Origin: Oscarella lobularis
Taxonomy: Eukaryota; Porifera; Homoscleromorpha; Homosclerophorida; Oscarellidae
Assembly (NCBI RefSeq): GCF_947507565.1
Contig: NC_089182.1
Coordinates: forward strand, 1,178,001-1,242,000
Direction of reading: 5' to 3'
Length of the DNA stretch: 64,000 nt
The notes beneath the pieces were generated by a model. That model was not told the origin of the DNA. It did not search any database and saw only the letters and a list, made by a program, of their open reading frames with translations. Positions 21,301 to 33,783 of this stretch are shown piece after piece. Positions within the stretch are counted from its first letter, which is position 1. Every line of letters begins with the position of its first letter. The translations under genes were made by a program, and so were the position numbers.

Positions 21301-24300
21301 CATTTTCAAGGCACGCGATCGAATTCGTATCGTCATTATAATCGCACGAACAATGAGGTTCCTAATCTAGGCGATGTCAATCGAAGCCAAGCAGGATACA
21401 GTGAAGCAAATTCGCACGATACTCCAATTCGGTTACCTCGGTCGTTCACACTCTAATCATTGCTCATTTTATGTCGTCTCCTAGTTAATCCCATTCCAGG
21501 CAACTTGGATTTCAGCAAAGGAACGACTCTTCGTCGTTCTTTCAAAACGAAGAAACGACGCATCATTTCGGCGTCCGTCACTCCGACGTCCGACTTCAAA
21601 CCATTGGTCGCCAACGCGTTCACGTCGCTTCACAGATCGCCGTCGGATCCTTCTCTCGCCAAAAATGAGCTTCCTACACCGTCTTCCGAGCGAAAGGGCT
21701 CGACTCTACCCCCCTCGTCGCCGCGGACTACTAATGCCAAAAAGATGAGTAAGAAAAAGAAGAAGGATTCGATTTTCGTTGCGTCGGCGCTTGCCAATTT
21801 AATGGCCGGCGCTTTGGTCTCGCCGAAATCGGCCAATGCCAATGTTGAAACGCCGTCACCTCCACCGCCGCCGCTCGCGGAAGAAAAGACCGCTATTGAA
21901 ATTCCACCGGTCGAAGAAACGACGACGACGAATTTTGAAATGCCGCCTGAAGGAACGGAAGCGACTATTCTATTGACGCCGGAAGAAAAGAATCCTCCAA
22001 TTCCGGCAGTAGAGTCAGAGGAGAAAGACGAAACGCACGTAAAGATCGAATTGGAAGAGAAACTGGTCGACGTACGTCGCGACAATGACAACGCTACTAC
22101 GGCGAAAATCGAAGCTTCGCCGTCGTCGGATTTTCGGCGAAAGCGCACGCGCCGGATGGGGCTGAGTCGCCGACGCGGGCCGTTGCGGCGGCAGCAGGAG
22201 AACGTTGAGGAGGAGCATCAGTCGGATGCGAAGACGAATCTCGTTGAGCTGATTCCACGCGACATCGAGGCTAAGGATGAGGAGGTCGAAGAGGTGGGCA
22301 GGCTCTCGTTTTTTCATTTCTTTCGCATTAGCCGTATACCGTGTATCGTTTTTAGCCCGTGCCTACTGCAAAAGGAATGTACGTCGTTTGCGCGGAGTAT
22401 GAGGCGATTGGCGACGACGACATGTCCGTTTCAGAGGGACAGAAATTGGAGGTCTTAGACATGGAGCAAGGCGAGTGGTGGTATGCCAGAACGGTGGGCG
22501 AAGAACCGACTTCATCATCGCCTCCTACCTATGGCTGGGTTCCGGCGAGTTATTTGGAAAACGTTGACACAGCCAAGCAACATAGTAAAGGTGAATGGAG
22601 CAGTTGGTGACCGCAGTCCGTCAGCGTTGTTATTGTTATTTGTTCTTAGGGGATGCTATAACCGAACAACATCCTTCTTCTCAAGTTCGAACTCCTCCTC
22701 TTTCAAGGCAAGCACCTGCACTCGCCGCCTTTCGTGAAAAAGTCGAGTAGGCGTCTGGTCCGCTAACTTTTCTGAAGCAGATAGGGTTTTGTTTGTTACC
22801 GGAGCTATAAAGAGTTTTTACTTTGCCACGTATTAATTTTTGAATGTAGACCTCCTCAGAATTTATGGAGAAAAAGGAAGTTTGCTTTTAAGAAGGAAAG
22901 CCGTTCTTCTTTGGACGCACCTTCAGCAGAGAATTTCGTATTTTCTCGCAAGAAGTTCCAGGCTACTCCAAGGGTAGAAAATTCTCAAAAAACACTATTG
23001 ATCTATGACGTTTTATGTAGAAGCGAAGTGCAGAATTGCAAAAGCACTACTCCCTAGAAAACCACAGGCAGTAAGTGCTAATTGAGCAATGACGTCACGA
23101 TGGAACGATTGCCAACCCGGATGCGAGCTGCCTTTTCGCCTTACGTTCTTCTATTATGATTAGATATGTATTGCGAGAGTTGCTTGACACAGAACGAGAC
23201 TACGTTCGAAATTTGGCCAAAGTCATCCACGTAGGACGCTTTCTAGAGCTCGAACTCGTACATTTGACTTTACTGTGTCAGACGTACGGACAGGAGTTGA
23301 GTTCGCCGCGCTCGCCTGAAGCACTCAGAGGAAAATACGGTCTCATATTCGGAAATATGGAACAGATCTACCGCTTTCACTGGAAGTGAGAAGGACTTAT
23401 TATTACTTCCGGGTTTGGTGGAATCAGCTTGATTTATTTTGTTTTAGCACTCTTCTGCCCGCCTTGGAAAAATGCGATGGAGTGGTTGAAGTTGCGTCTT
23501 GTTTTGCAGCTCAGGTCAGCCGGATTCTATTTATACAATCCAAGTGTTTGGGTGTCTTTACTTATTCTTGAAATTCTAACTCATTTCTTTGTCTTTCATT
23601 TAGAAAGAAGACTTTCAGCATCTTTACGTCGCTTACTGTGAAAACAAGCCCAAATCGGAAGCCATTTTAGCCAATTATCCGGGCACGTTCATCGAGGTGA
23701 GACCCAGTGCACACGCATTCAGTTGTTTACTTCTACTTCATTGATGCTTTAGGATGTTCAGCAGCAGCTGGGCGATCGGCTCTCATTGGCTGATTATCTA
23801 ATAAAGCCCGTGCAAAGAGTGACGAAATATCAACTCCTCTTTCGAGATTTGGAGAAATATTCGCGACGCCTGGATTGCCCGCAAGGAGAAATTGAAAAAG
23901 TTCAAGTAGGCAGGACAAAAGATTTTGCCGGCAAATGTTAATTAATTATATGGCAATTTTTTTCAGCACACGTGGCAAATTATGGTTGAAGTTCCTAAAC
24001 GAGCTAATGACGTCATAAGCTTAGGATTAATTGAAGACTTCATAGTATGAAATAATTTGAGTTCAATGAGTTGTAGTCTTGTTTTAATGTTGGTGATTTC
24101 TTAGGGAAATATTCACGCTCTTGGCGATTTGCTACTAAGGGTGACGACGTGTATGCGAATGTTATTATCCTTTTTTTATTTCTTTGCGTAGGAGGATTTT
24201 TTGGTGACTGATGTTCAAGAGGGGAAAAAGCGAATGCAGAAGAAGCGTCACGTGTTTCTTTTGGAACAAGTTTTGATTGTCACGAAAGAGAAATCGGATA

Positions 24301-26632
24301 TGGGGATGACCCACGCGTTTTCAACTCGCGATAGCATGAAATTGAAATCGGTGGGATTAAATCCGGATGTCGTTTCAAGTGGAGTAGGAGACAATTCTTT
24401 GAAATTTGAAATTTGGGTTGGAAAGTCCGAGAATCCATGCCAAAAATACGAGTTTCAGGTTTCTGCTGCGGAAATGTTCGTAATTACGCAAGAAGTTTTT
24501 ATGTATTTCTTTTCAAGGCTAGTTCACCCGAGATCAAGAAGCAGTGGACTGAAAAGATTGCGAATTTGCTACAGGACCAACTGGATACAATCGAAGGCAA
24601 CAACGCCTATTAATATTGGTACAGCGTAGCAGACCTTGTAATAAATTAACTTCTTTAGCATTGAAAAAAATATCAACGTTACCTGAACAACGAAAATCTC
24701 GATCTAGTAGCAGCGGCGGAAGACAGTCGCTCTATACTCGGATCAAACAAATTCAAAATTTGGGCAGCAGCGAGGATGACTTGATCGATGAAGAGGATCA
24801 GTGGAGGGATCTTCCAACGCCTCAGGTGAAAAACGCTATAGGAATATTTAAGAATAATTATATTGAAACGTGAAATTAATTAATTTGATTCTTTTATTTT
24901 TTTGTAGGATCTTTACGTGGCCTTGGAGACGTACGACGCTTCCGCCGACGATGCAGCGCAGGAAATTCTCAGCTTCAACAAAGGACAAATATTTGAGGTG
25001 CTGGAGAAGAAACCCGACAACGGTGGTTGGTGGCTCGTAAAGAAGGTCCCTCGCGGCGAGAGCCCCGCGATAGAGGGATGGGCACCTGCCGATTATCTCG
25101 ATCCGAAGCCGGTAGACGAACAAGTGCCGGAATCTTCAAACTTGAAACCACCGGAAGCAGGAGAAGAAGGAGGAAGAGGAAGTGGAGGTATTGGGTAGCC
25201 TGGTGTCGGTTTATTTCTTATGGATTTTGGTCAGCATTGAAGGGGTCGGGATCGCTTTGGCGCAGGGGAAGTTTTCGCCATCGTGATAGACCTGTTCTGT
25301 CTGAGGAGGAGCTGAGTGATTTATATGATATCGAGGAAGAATTGGGAAAGTATGTATTGTTAGCATTATTTTTATGATTGTAATTTTTTTATTAAATCAA
25401 GGGGTCGTTTCTCGGTTGTTAAAAAATGCGTTGAAATATCTACGAACGACGTCTTTGCAGCGAAGATTTTTAAGACGAGACCCAATCTAGAGGAATTCGT
25501 CGAATCGGAGATAACCATACTTCATCATCTGAAGCATGAACGAATCGTCGGATTTCATAAGGCGTTCAAAACGAGTCGGACTTGCGCTGTAATTTTGGAA
25601 ATGTAAGGCGAGAGATTGTGTTTATAATTAACGGTCAAGCTTTCCTCTCAGGATTGACGGAGAACAGTTGTTTGAACACGTGGTTCGAAAGGAGGACTTT
25701 TGCGAGGACATGGCCGTGACTTATGTCAAGGATCTGCTTGAAGCTCTAGGGTTCATTCATTCGAAGAATATTGCTCATTTGGATATTAAGGTTGGCGGTT
25801 CTAAAAGTGGATCTAATTAGTGGTATTTTCTCACAGCCTGAAAATATTATGGCGACGTACGCCGCGGAAAGATTTCTGATCAAGCTGGTTGATTTTGGAT
25901 CTGCTTGCAAGATAACTACTGATCAGGCGAAAGTTGCGGAGGGGATTGGTCCTACGGAGTTTTTTGGTACTGGTCCAAGCGTGAATTGAAATTAGACGAA
26001 GAGTAAATGTCATGTCTGGCTTTAGCTCCCGAAGTTCTTAGAGGAAATGCGGTTAGCCTCGCTACCGATATGTGGTCTTTGGGGGCTGTTGTGTTTACAA
26101 TGTGAGCTTATATATACAGGGGTTATGAAATTGATTCTTTCCTTAGGGCTGTGGGCACGTCGCCTTTTCACGGCGAAAACATAAACGCAACAACGTCGAA
26201 AGTTCTGAGAGGAGAGTGCAGTTACGAGGGATCCGCTTGGGAGGCCGTCTCTCTTTCCTTGAAAGAGTTCGTTCGGGGTCTTTTGATGGAATCAGAAAGG
26301 TAGATAGGCGTGTTTCTATTAATTATAAGATATCGTTGGAGTTACATTGTTTGATAGCGAAAGAATGTCCGTCAGCGATTGTCTTGCTCACGATTGGATG
26401 ATAGTAAGTGCACGCGAGGGCGCGCTGGCGCGCACCAAATACGTACCATTTCGTTAGACTTCTCCGGCGAAGCAAAAGTTGGATACTTCGAAGTTGAAGG
26501 CATTTGTTGCAAGACGAAAATGGCAGGTCAGTTTACGTTATAGAATCTCCCTGATTAATTATAGTCGGAAACCTCTATTAGCGACAAATGACTGACGAAG
26601 TCGTTATTGGAAGCGAGTCAGCGTACTCGTAG
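14481..26632 (+). CDS. TRIO: TRIO/Kalirin-type dual RhoGEF kinase
   Basis: Multidomain Rho-family exchange factor that in animals controls cytoskeleton, adhesion and axon or cell migration. ATG 14481; stop 26630-26632; about 40 short exons. Order: Sec14/CRAL-TRIO (14780-15370; RRGGAIVTFPGRSDP, FTVIVDMRTKDF), spectrin repeats (15655-20015), DH1 (about 20083-20930; EMIDTEESYVSDLDYVL), PH1 (20970-21390), a low-complexity linker, SH3 (22355-22600; YVVCAEYEAIGDDDMSV), DH2 (23154-24050), PH2 (24105-24620), SH3 (24908-25115), and Ser/Thr kinase (25320-26400). The kinase has GKGRFSVVKKC, AAKIF, HLDIKPEN and VDFGSA; HLD is normal for the TRIO/MLCK group. It looks catalytically competent. The Ig domain found before the kinase in vertebrate TRIO is not seen. 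Some exon edges in the PH1 and linker region are approximate. Confidence 0.93.
17807..17838 (+). repeat. (TTTA)n microsatellite in a TRIO intron
   Basis: About eight TTTA units upstream of a spectrin-repeat exon. Confidence 0.9.
18259..18338 (+). repeat. (AAT)n microsatellite in a TRIO intron
   Basis: About 26 AAT units with one G interruption, within an intron between spectrin-repeat exons. The open frames through it (poly-Asn, poly-Ile) are artefacts of the repeat. Confidence 0.95.
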
Positions 26633-26976
26633 TTTGTACATAAAAAGATAGATTTAATAATAGAGAGAGGAGAGGCAATGTGTAGTAATTACTTTCACAC
26701 CCAGTTTTAGTTCTCATTATTTATTAGCATTGATACTTGAGTTTAGAGACGCCAAATAGCAGTAGAAATCAATTCTTTCTGCCCTGGCGAAACAGATAAC
26801 TATAAACACGACAACATGCAGAAAAGTGGAATTTTCTGTTCACTGAAATGAGATATCTAGCGTGCGTCACTTTAGATAAAAAATGGGCGTAGCCAAATTC
26901 ATCGGCGCCTGCGCATTTTGTTCCGCATACATCGGTGTGTGAGAAAGTAACGCAGCGAGCTTCCCGTTCAACAGAA
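26633..26976. other. TRIO-ARP3 intergenic spacer
   Basis: 344 bp holding the TRIO 3' flank and the ARP3 promoter. I see no gene, repeat or obvious TATA box. Confidence 0.5.
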
Positions 26977-29131
26977 ATGGCTGCTCGTATGCCAGCATGC
27001 GTAATCGACTCAGGCACTGGGTAAGCTTCAATAAAAGGACGTCGAAAAGGCCGCAGAGTTTCCGAATGGCAATTCATACGGGCTTCTCTCGGCGTAGATA
27101 CTCGAAACTCGGCTTCGCCGGCAACACCGAACCTCAATACATCTTTCCATCGGGTGCGCGAGCGGAACGAAACGCTGGATTCGTGCGCGTACTAATTGCA
27201 CTCTCGTTCTTCAGCGATTGCAATCAAGGAGAGCAGCCACATAGGCGATCAGGCGTCGCGACGCGTCGGAAAGGGAGTCGACGATCTTGGCAAGTTGGAA
27301 GGGGCCCCTTTTAGGAAGAGATTCTCTCGGGGCGTTTTGAGTAGTGTTAGCGCGCGCGCTAGCTACGTATTTTTGTAGATTTTTTCATTGGAGACGAGTC
27401 GGACATTCCGGGATATGCAGTCAAGGTAATTGCTTAATCAAATATCCGTATTTTCGCTAATTATATATCAAGTATCCCGTTCGACATGGACTTGTGGAAG
27501 ATTGGGATCTCATGGTAATATTTCATTTCAGATCGAATCGAAGCATATTAGCGCATTATTTTTCCAGGAAAGATATTACGAACAATGCATCTTTAAATAT
27601 TTGAGAGCCGAGCCAGAAGATCATTATTTTCTCTTGGTAGACGTCGAGAACTTGTATTGGTGATCTTTTTCTCATGCCTTTCTATTATAGACGGAACCTC
27701 CTTTGAACACTCCAGAGAACAGAGAATACACAGCAGGTAAAGTAAAATTCCTTCTTTTATTATTAATTATATTATCGGTTATTACGTTATTTAGAAATAA
27801 TGTTTGAGTCCTTCAACGTTCCTGGACTCTACATTGCTGTACAGGTAGATTAGCGTTATTGGCTTATTTTACGCTGAAGATTACACGTATGTGGGTTTTA
27901 GGCGGTGCTAGCTCTGGCCGCCAGCTGGACGTCACGCCAAGTTGGAGATCGTACTCTGACCGGCACTGTCATCGACTCAGGAGATGGCGTGACCCACGTG
28001 ATTCCTGTGGTAAGATAATGGACAGCCCATGATTTTGTTTTGCTCAATTCTATTTGTGTCAAAGGCGGAGGGTTATGTGATTGGTAGCTGCATCAAACAC
28101 ATACCTATTGCCGGTCGGGACATCACCTATTTCATCCAGCAGTTGCTGAGAGAAAGAGAGGTTGGCATTCCACCGGAGCAGTCTCTGGAAACAGCCAAAG
28201 CAATCAAAGTAGGATAAATGATTTTTGTGTATTTATGCGCAACGCGACGTTTCCCTTCTCCCTCTATCTATCTGCAGGAGAGATATAGCTACATTTGCCC
28301 AGACGTTGCCAAAGAATTTGCCAAGTATGATTCGGCTCCAGAGAAGTGGATGAAGCAGCATTCATCATATAATGCAATATCAAAGCAGGTTCGGATAAAA
28401 AAGCCCAAAGATTTTCAAAAAATGAAGTGACATAATCTTATTAGAAATTTACCGTTGATGTCGGTTACGAACGCTTTCTGGGACCCGAAGTCTTCTTCCA
28501 TCCAGAAGTAAACTCAAACGTTTGCCCAACCACAAATACACGTGTATCGCGTATAGTTCTGCAACCCGGATTTCACGACTCCTATTTCAGAGATTGTGGA
28601 CACCGTCGTTCAAAATTGTCCCATCGATGTTCGCAGGCCTTTGTACAAGGTAAAGAAAGACGTCTATCTATATTATTTGTATGTATGTGCATCTACTTAT
28701 CGTCTAGAACATTGTTCTGTCTGGAGGCTCGACGATGTTCAAAGACTTTGGCCGTCGTCTTCAGCGCGACGTCAAGCGCGTAGTCGACGCTCGTCTTCAG
28801 ATGAGTGAGCGATTGAGCGGTGGAAAAATCAAGGTACCGTATGAGAGGCACTCGAATGTAAATACGTAATGCGCGTTGATGAATAATGTTAGCCAAAGCC
28901 CATGGAAGTGCAAGTGATAACTCATCATATGCAGAGATATGCCGTTTGGTTTGGTGGAAGTATGTTGGCTTCAACAGTAAGTTTTTTTTGTTTTTCACGT
29001 TCTTGCATTTCTTATTTTCTTTTTGCCGTCTCCAGCCTGAGTTCTATCAAGTGTGCCACACAAAAGCCGATTACGATGAACACGGTCCGAGCATCTGTCG
29101 TCATAATCCCGTATTCGGTGTCATGTCCTGA
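26977..29131 (+). CDS. ACTR3: Actin-related protein 3 (Arp2/3 complex)
   Basis: Arp3 is the ATP-binding subunit that, with Arp2, seeds branched actin filaments. ATG 26977 opens [15 protein letters not shown], then [61 protein letters not shown] and [22 protein letters not shown]. The phosphate-loop and actin-fold motifs and the C-terminal [14 protein letters not shown]...FGVMS stop (29131) all match Arp3 throughout. Exons are short and in frame; the sum fits the usual 410-420 aa. It lies downstream of TRIO on the same strand; both act on actin, but I take the proximity as coincidence. Confidence 0.97.
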
Positions 29132-29352
29132 GCTGGATTCACGCACTTACACTCTCGGGAAAGTATCTTTTCTTTCCTTCTCTTTTTTTTGCGCGTTTTC
29201 TTGTCTTTGTATGTATTTTGTGCTGCTTGGTGTGCTTGTGATGGATAATTATTGGACAGTAGAAGATTGTAACAATTTTCATCTTCACAGCGTTTCACTC
29301 TTTGGTAAGTCATTTTCAGTTTCCTTTTGATTAGCGCACGCTATCAGGAAAA

Positions 29353-30317
29353 ATGTGCGCTGCGTCTTTCCCTTTGTTTGAAGGGGACGATCGAAAGGCG
29401 ACTTTGCAACGACTTCTTGACATGCGATATAGTCAGAGTAAAGCGTAAGTTTCCTCACCGCCCAAATCACTCTCTAAACTGACTCTGAGTTCATTTTTTT
29501 TCGCCAGTGTCGAAGCCCTAAAAAAGAACGATTGGGATTTCGAAAAATCGATTTCGTGGTACGACGAGCGTTATTTCGTAGCGCGAATTCGCTACTTTTC
29601 TACATTAGGTTGTCCGGATCATCAAAAACAACAAAAACGTCTTACGATCAAATCGAATTTGGACCCAGTCTAAAGTTCAACGTCATCGGATCTCAGCATG
29701 TGATGATTGGAAGCAATAAGAAACTGGCCATAATAGAAGATCCTTTTAGCAGTCACTCATCCGGTACTAGAAAGTTAGACCAATACGTGTACGTTTGACC
29801 GATTTCTGCAGAAAAACTTTCTCCTGAGCCGAAGAGTTGTTTTGTCTCGTATTACGCTGATACGACAGCGGAAAGAAATCGGATTCTCTCATTGACCAAC
29901 GAGCTTCGTCTTTCTGGAATCGATGCCATGATGGATATTTATAGTGAAGACGATCCGCCTAAAGATTGGCCGGAATGGATTAAGCAGGAGATGAAGTTGA
30001 AAGACGTCATTCTGGTCATGTGCTCGGAGAAATATATGAAGAATCTTGACGATCGAAAAAGTGTTCATCAAAGGCAAAGAGTTCACTTTGAGGGTCAATT
30101 AATTCACCATTTTTTGACATCATTACCGCCAGAGCGATTTGTGCCCGTGTTTCTTGGAGAGGAAACAACTCCGAGGAAGGAACTTGTACCGGCTCCTATA
30201 CGTCAAAACAAGATGTACCACGTGAGAAAATTTCCATTGGAGTTGGGGAAAGTTGGGCACGAAGGATTTACTGAATTGTACGCTTTTTTGAGTGGCCAAA
30301 ACTTTTTACTGTCGTGA
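29353..30317 (+). CDS. UBA-like / RHIM-like / SEFIR protein (first of tandem pair)
   Basis: Predicted intracellular signalling protein of 267 aa. Exons 29353-29444, 29508-29558, 29609-29763 and 29812-30317 sum to 804 nt in frame. Residues about 11-48 resemble a UBA domain (LQRLLDMRYSQSKAVEALKK, then DFEKSISWL). Residues about 66-91 hold a motif like the RIPK1/RIPK3 RHIM, with core VMIGSNKKLAI (29700-29732). Residues about 105-250 are a SEFIR domain, the IL-17-receptor/Act1 relative of TIR (CFVSYYADTTAERN, LRLSGIDAMMDIY, WPEWIKQEMKLKDVILVMCS). There is no signal peptide or membrane helix. SEFIR domains self-associate to recruit E3 ligase-type adaptors in IL-17 signalling (known); linkage to an amyloid motif is my inference. 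An upstream noncoding exon may exist. Confidence 0.8.
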
Positions 30318-30379
30318 AAAGTGGTGACGTCATTTTAATACGGGAAATTACATCGATCAGAAACGTTGTGCATTCGCAA

Positions 30380-31434
30380 ATGCAGGGCGTCGATTCGGCT
30401 AGTAGCTCTGATTCGTCGAGCAGCGGCGACGAATTCGACGGTGTTCGTGGGGCTTTTCATGGAGGTGAGGCCTCCTTTCGGGAAACGGGCAAACCCTACA
30501 AGTAGTAGCTCTTATCGATCCCTTTTTTTTGTGTGCAGGCGGTTCGGCAAAATTCCAGCAGATGAACACGGGCCCGGCGATGAATTTTACGGCGATAGGA
30601 TGCAATAACGTGATCGTTGGCAATAATCAGGACGTAACGATTCGAACGTTTCGCGATTCGAGCGGCGGATCGAAAAGCGAAACGCGCGTTCACTCGAGAT
30701 CGCACGGGGGAAAAGGTAGGGAAAAAAAAGCGACCCCAATAATAAACCCGCCTTCGGATAATAGTGTGTGCGTTCAGATTTTTTTCATGAGCCGCGAGCG
30801 GCGGGGCCTCCTCCGGGAACTTACTCAGCCGAACGTCGGAACGTTCGACCAGACGGTAATTAGCGGGAATTTGTGGGTGTGGCATTCTACGTTCTTTTTC
30901 TTTTTTTCAGGTCCTAGTCCTAAAAAATCGTGTTATATTTCCTATTATGCTGACACGGAAGCAGAGCGAAATGCCGTATTGGGTCTTTCTGATGCTCTGC
31001 GGGGTCTAGGCATCGATTCCATGGTCGATATCTACGTGGAGGACAATCCTCCCGAGAGCTGGCCGCTTTGGGTTGAGAAAGAAATCGCAGATCGTGACGT
31101 CACACTTCTTATATGCTCTCCGCGTTACTATGATCTGCTCACGTCGTCTTCTTCTTCTCACGAGCACACGCGTTTCCACGGTACCGTTATGTACAGCCTT
31201 CTCGCCGGAACGTCGCCGCGTCGATTTGTGCCTGTTTTTCTCGGCGCTGATAATCCGCCTCGAAAGGAATTTGTGCCCCCTTCTTTGCAAGGAACGCGAA
31301 TGTATCACGTGGCTATTTTGCCGCCCGATGTGGGTCGGCCGGGTCACGAAGCGTTTACCGCTCTGTATGCATTCCTATCGGGACAAAATCGCACGCCGGC
31401 TCCGCCCGTTGGAGATGTCGTCAAATTGAAATAG
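30380..31434 (+). CDS. RHIM-like / SEFIR protein (second of tandem pair)
   Basis: Predicted 261 aa paralogue of the upstream gene. Exons 30380-30464, 30539-30715 and 30911-31434 sum to 786 nt in frame. It starts with a short Ser-rich segment (SASSSDSSSSGDEFDG) in place of the UBA-like domain. The RHIM-like motif follows (NFTAIGCNNVIVGNNQ; core VIVGNNQDVTI at 30610-30642), then a linker and a SEFIR domain (CYISYYADTEAERN, LRGLGIDSMVDIY, WPLWVEKEIADRDVTLLICS). The ends of both SEFIR genes match (F-T-ELYAFLSGQN versus F-T-ALYAFLSGQN), so the pair is a tandem duplication. Only 62 bp separate its ATG from the upstream stop codon. Confidence 0.82.
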
Positions 31435-31626
31435 ACTGGGGAGGATTTTTTAGGTGTTTTTAGTTTGAGAAATAAAAGGGGTGCGAGAAGTTTTGCTTCA
31501 TTGTGCTGTATATCTGTGGTAAGAAATGTGTCCTGTGTTCGCATACGGGTTCGGATGTAGAGCACGTGCTCTAATTCTCACATGCGCAAAAGGCGATGAG
31601 CCGCTAGCGATTCGGAGCTCTTCGCA

Positions 31627-33751
31627 ATGTTTTCGACGATACTATCCAAGTTGGAAGGTAACACCGAAGTGGCGCGCTACTACACGACGAAACACTCGTG
31701 GCGCGGAAAGTAAGCGAGCTCGACGACGACGAAAAAAAGCGATGACGGCGTCGCGGCGTAGATATCGACGTCTCTATTCGGTCGGAACGCGCGCGGTGGG
31801 CACGCTTAATCCGGCGACGCAAGAAATCACGAACCAAGTCGGTCGAAATCGTGTTTTCTTTGCCGTTTTCTCTTCGACTAACGTGCGCTCGCGGTTCTAG
31901 TGGGAGTACAAGGACTTCTTGGACATTCTTCCGAGTCCAAAGGGCAGCAACGAATTCATTATCGTTGTGAAGAAAGGAAAGAAAGGAAAAGAAACGATGA
32001 CGTTTACAACGGACTATAGAACAGATTTGCTCACCGAAACTCTCGTACTTTTCATTCATTTATTTATTTATATCACGTGAGAGATTTTCTTGTGGTTTTT
32101 CTAGAGGTTTCGTCCGTTGTTTGGTCATTTAGAAGGACAGCCACGACATCCAGACGATCGGGTATGGGGGAATTCATTTTTGAAATAATTTAATAGTCTT
32201 TCATTTTTGTAACAATTTTAGAAATTTCAGGGCTACAAATTTCAATGGACAGAGAAAAGAATTTCAATTGTTTTAGCGGTAAGTATTAATTAACTAAATA
32301 TTGAATTAATCAAATTAATTGCTCAGATTTGTTCTTGCTCCTTGATGCAATTGGATCCTGGGTCAGGTCGAAGGCTTTGTCACTATGACTACAAAGACAT
32401 TGAAGGAGTCGTTCTGGTTCATAATATTATTAATTAATACTGAAATTATTTATTGAATAATGTTACTATTTTTCAAGATCGAGGATACGCCCGGGGCATT
32501 TGCTATTATGACAGGCTCTTTTGGACGACTGGTCACTAATTCTAATTGCGTTCATTGCTTTTTTTCCAAGTGAATTTGTTTTCACGTATAGCACATCTTT
32601 GCTCTTCAAAATCGTGACGAGTTTGTTCGAAAATTGATCGAAGCCGCTCAAGCCAACGTGGGCGAAACGATAGCGTAAGCAAAGGGCAATTGAATGACCG
32701 ACTTATCATACATCACTATCACCCGGATGGGCGCTCTCCAAATTCTAGAATGAAGAGGAGGCAAATGGGTTTAGAAACGTGCATGACCAAGCGACTTGGA
32801 CAATACAGTGACGACGACTCTCTGACGTCATTGGCCGAATTCAACGTGCAAAAAATGTCGAGACGGCACACTGTACGATGGGGGAGTTGAAACGAGTGAT
32901 TGATTAATTATGCTGACGTCACATCTTTTAGGGTCCCGTACAGAGGATTCTTTGCTTGTCCGAAACGTGTCTCGTGGAAAGAGATCCGGGCACGTATGCT
33001 GTGGTCACGTGTAGGCCTTTGTGCGACGTGAGCTGGTTATTATTAATAGTAGTATTATTATTATTGGATGAATTATAGATCTTTTCCCTCATTCGTCATC
33101 CGCACGAGCCGCAGCGTTTCGCTATTGAGTACATCAGCGGGACAGTGAGACGATACACGTCAACGAATCGGTTGGATTACGCTAACACGTATTGATCAAT
33201 AATTTTCCATTTATTCTTTCTTTTAGGGATTCGTTGCTGGCGAGTATTTTGGATGGCGTGAGAGCGAGCGGCAATCGAGACGTCCACGTGAAAATGACGA
33301 TAACGTTGAGAGGACTGAGAACGGCTCCGTTCAATATGCCCGTCGACGAAGAAGTGGAAAGCCAACTGATGAAATATCTCGGATCGATAGGACAAGGTAG
33401 AATGATACCATAACCCCGTCATTGGTGGGGAGAGTACCTCCTAGGAAAATCTTTTGGATATGCGGTGGCGCTGTTCAATAACAACGTTCCATACAGTGGT
33501 CTGCTTCACGCTGTCACTCAAGAGGTCTCGAGAGCGCTTACTTTATTGATCTCATTGATTGTTGTTGTTGTTTTTCAGGGTCTCTTTGCCGAGAACAAGG
33601 AAAAGCTGATTAACGCGAGTGTGACGGCTCTGCTTTCGCTCGAAGGCCAGCAGGACATACCGTCCGAAGAACTCGAAGCTCATTTTCACGCGCTTCGACG
33701 TCTCTTTGCGTCGAAAGCCGGCTTCCACGGATTCACGAACCTACCAGGGTA

Positions 33752-33783
<32 letters not shown>

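Noticed and set aside
21630-22148. 172-codon minus-strand frame in TRIO
   Set aside because: Antisense of the low-complexity linker between PH1 and SH3-1; Ser/Phe/Val-rich with no start context or neighbours.
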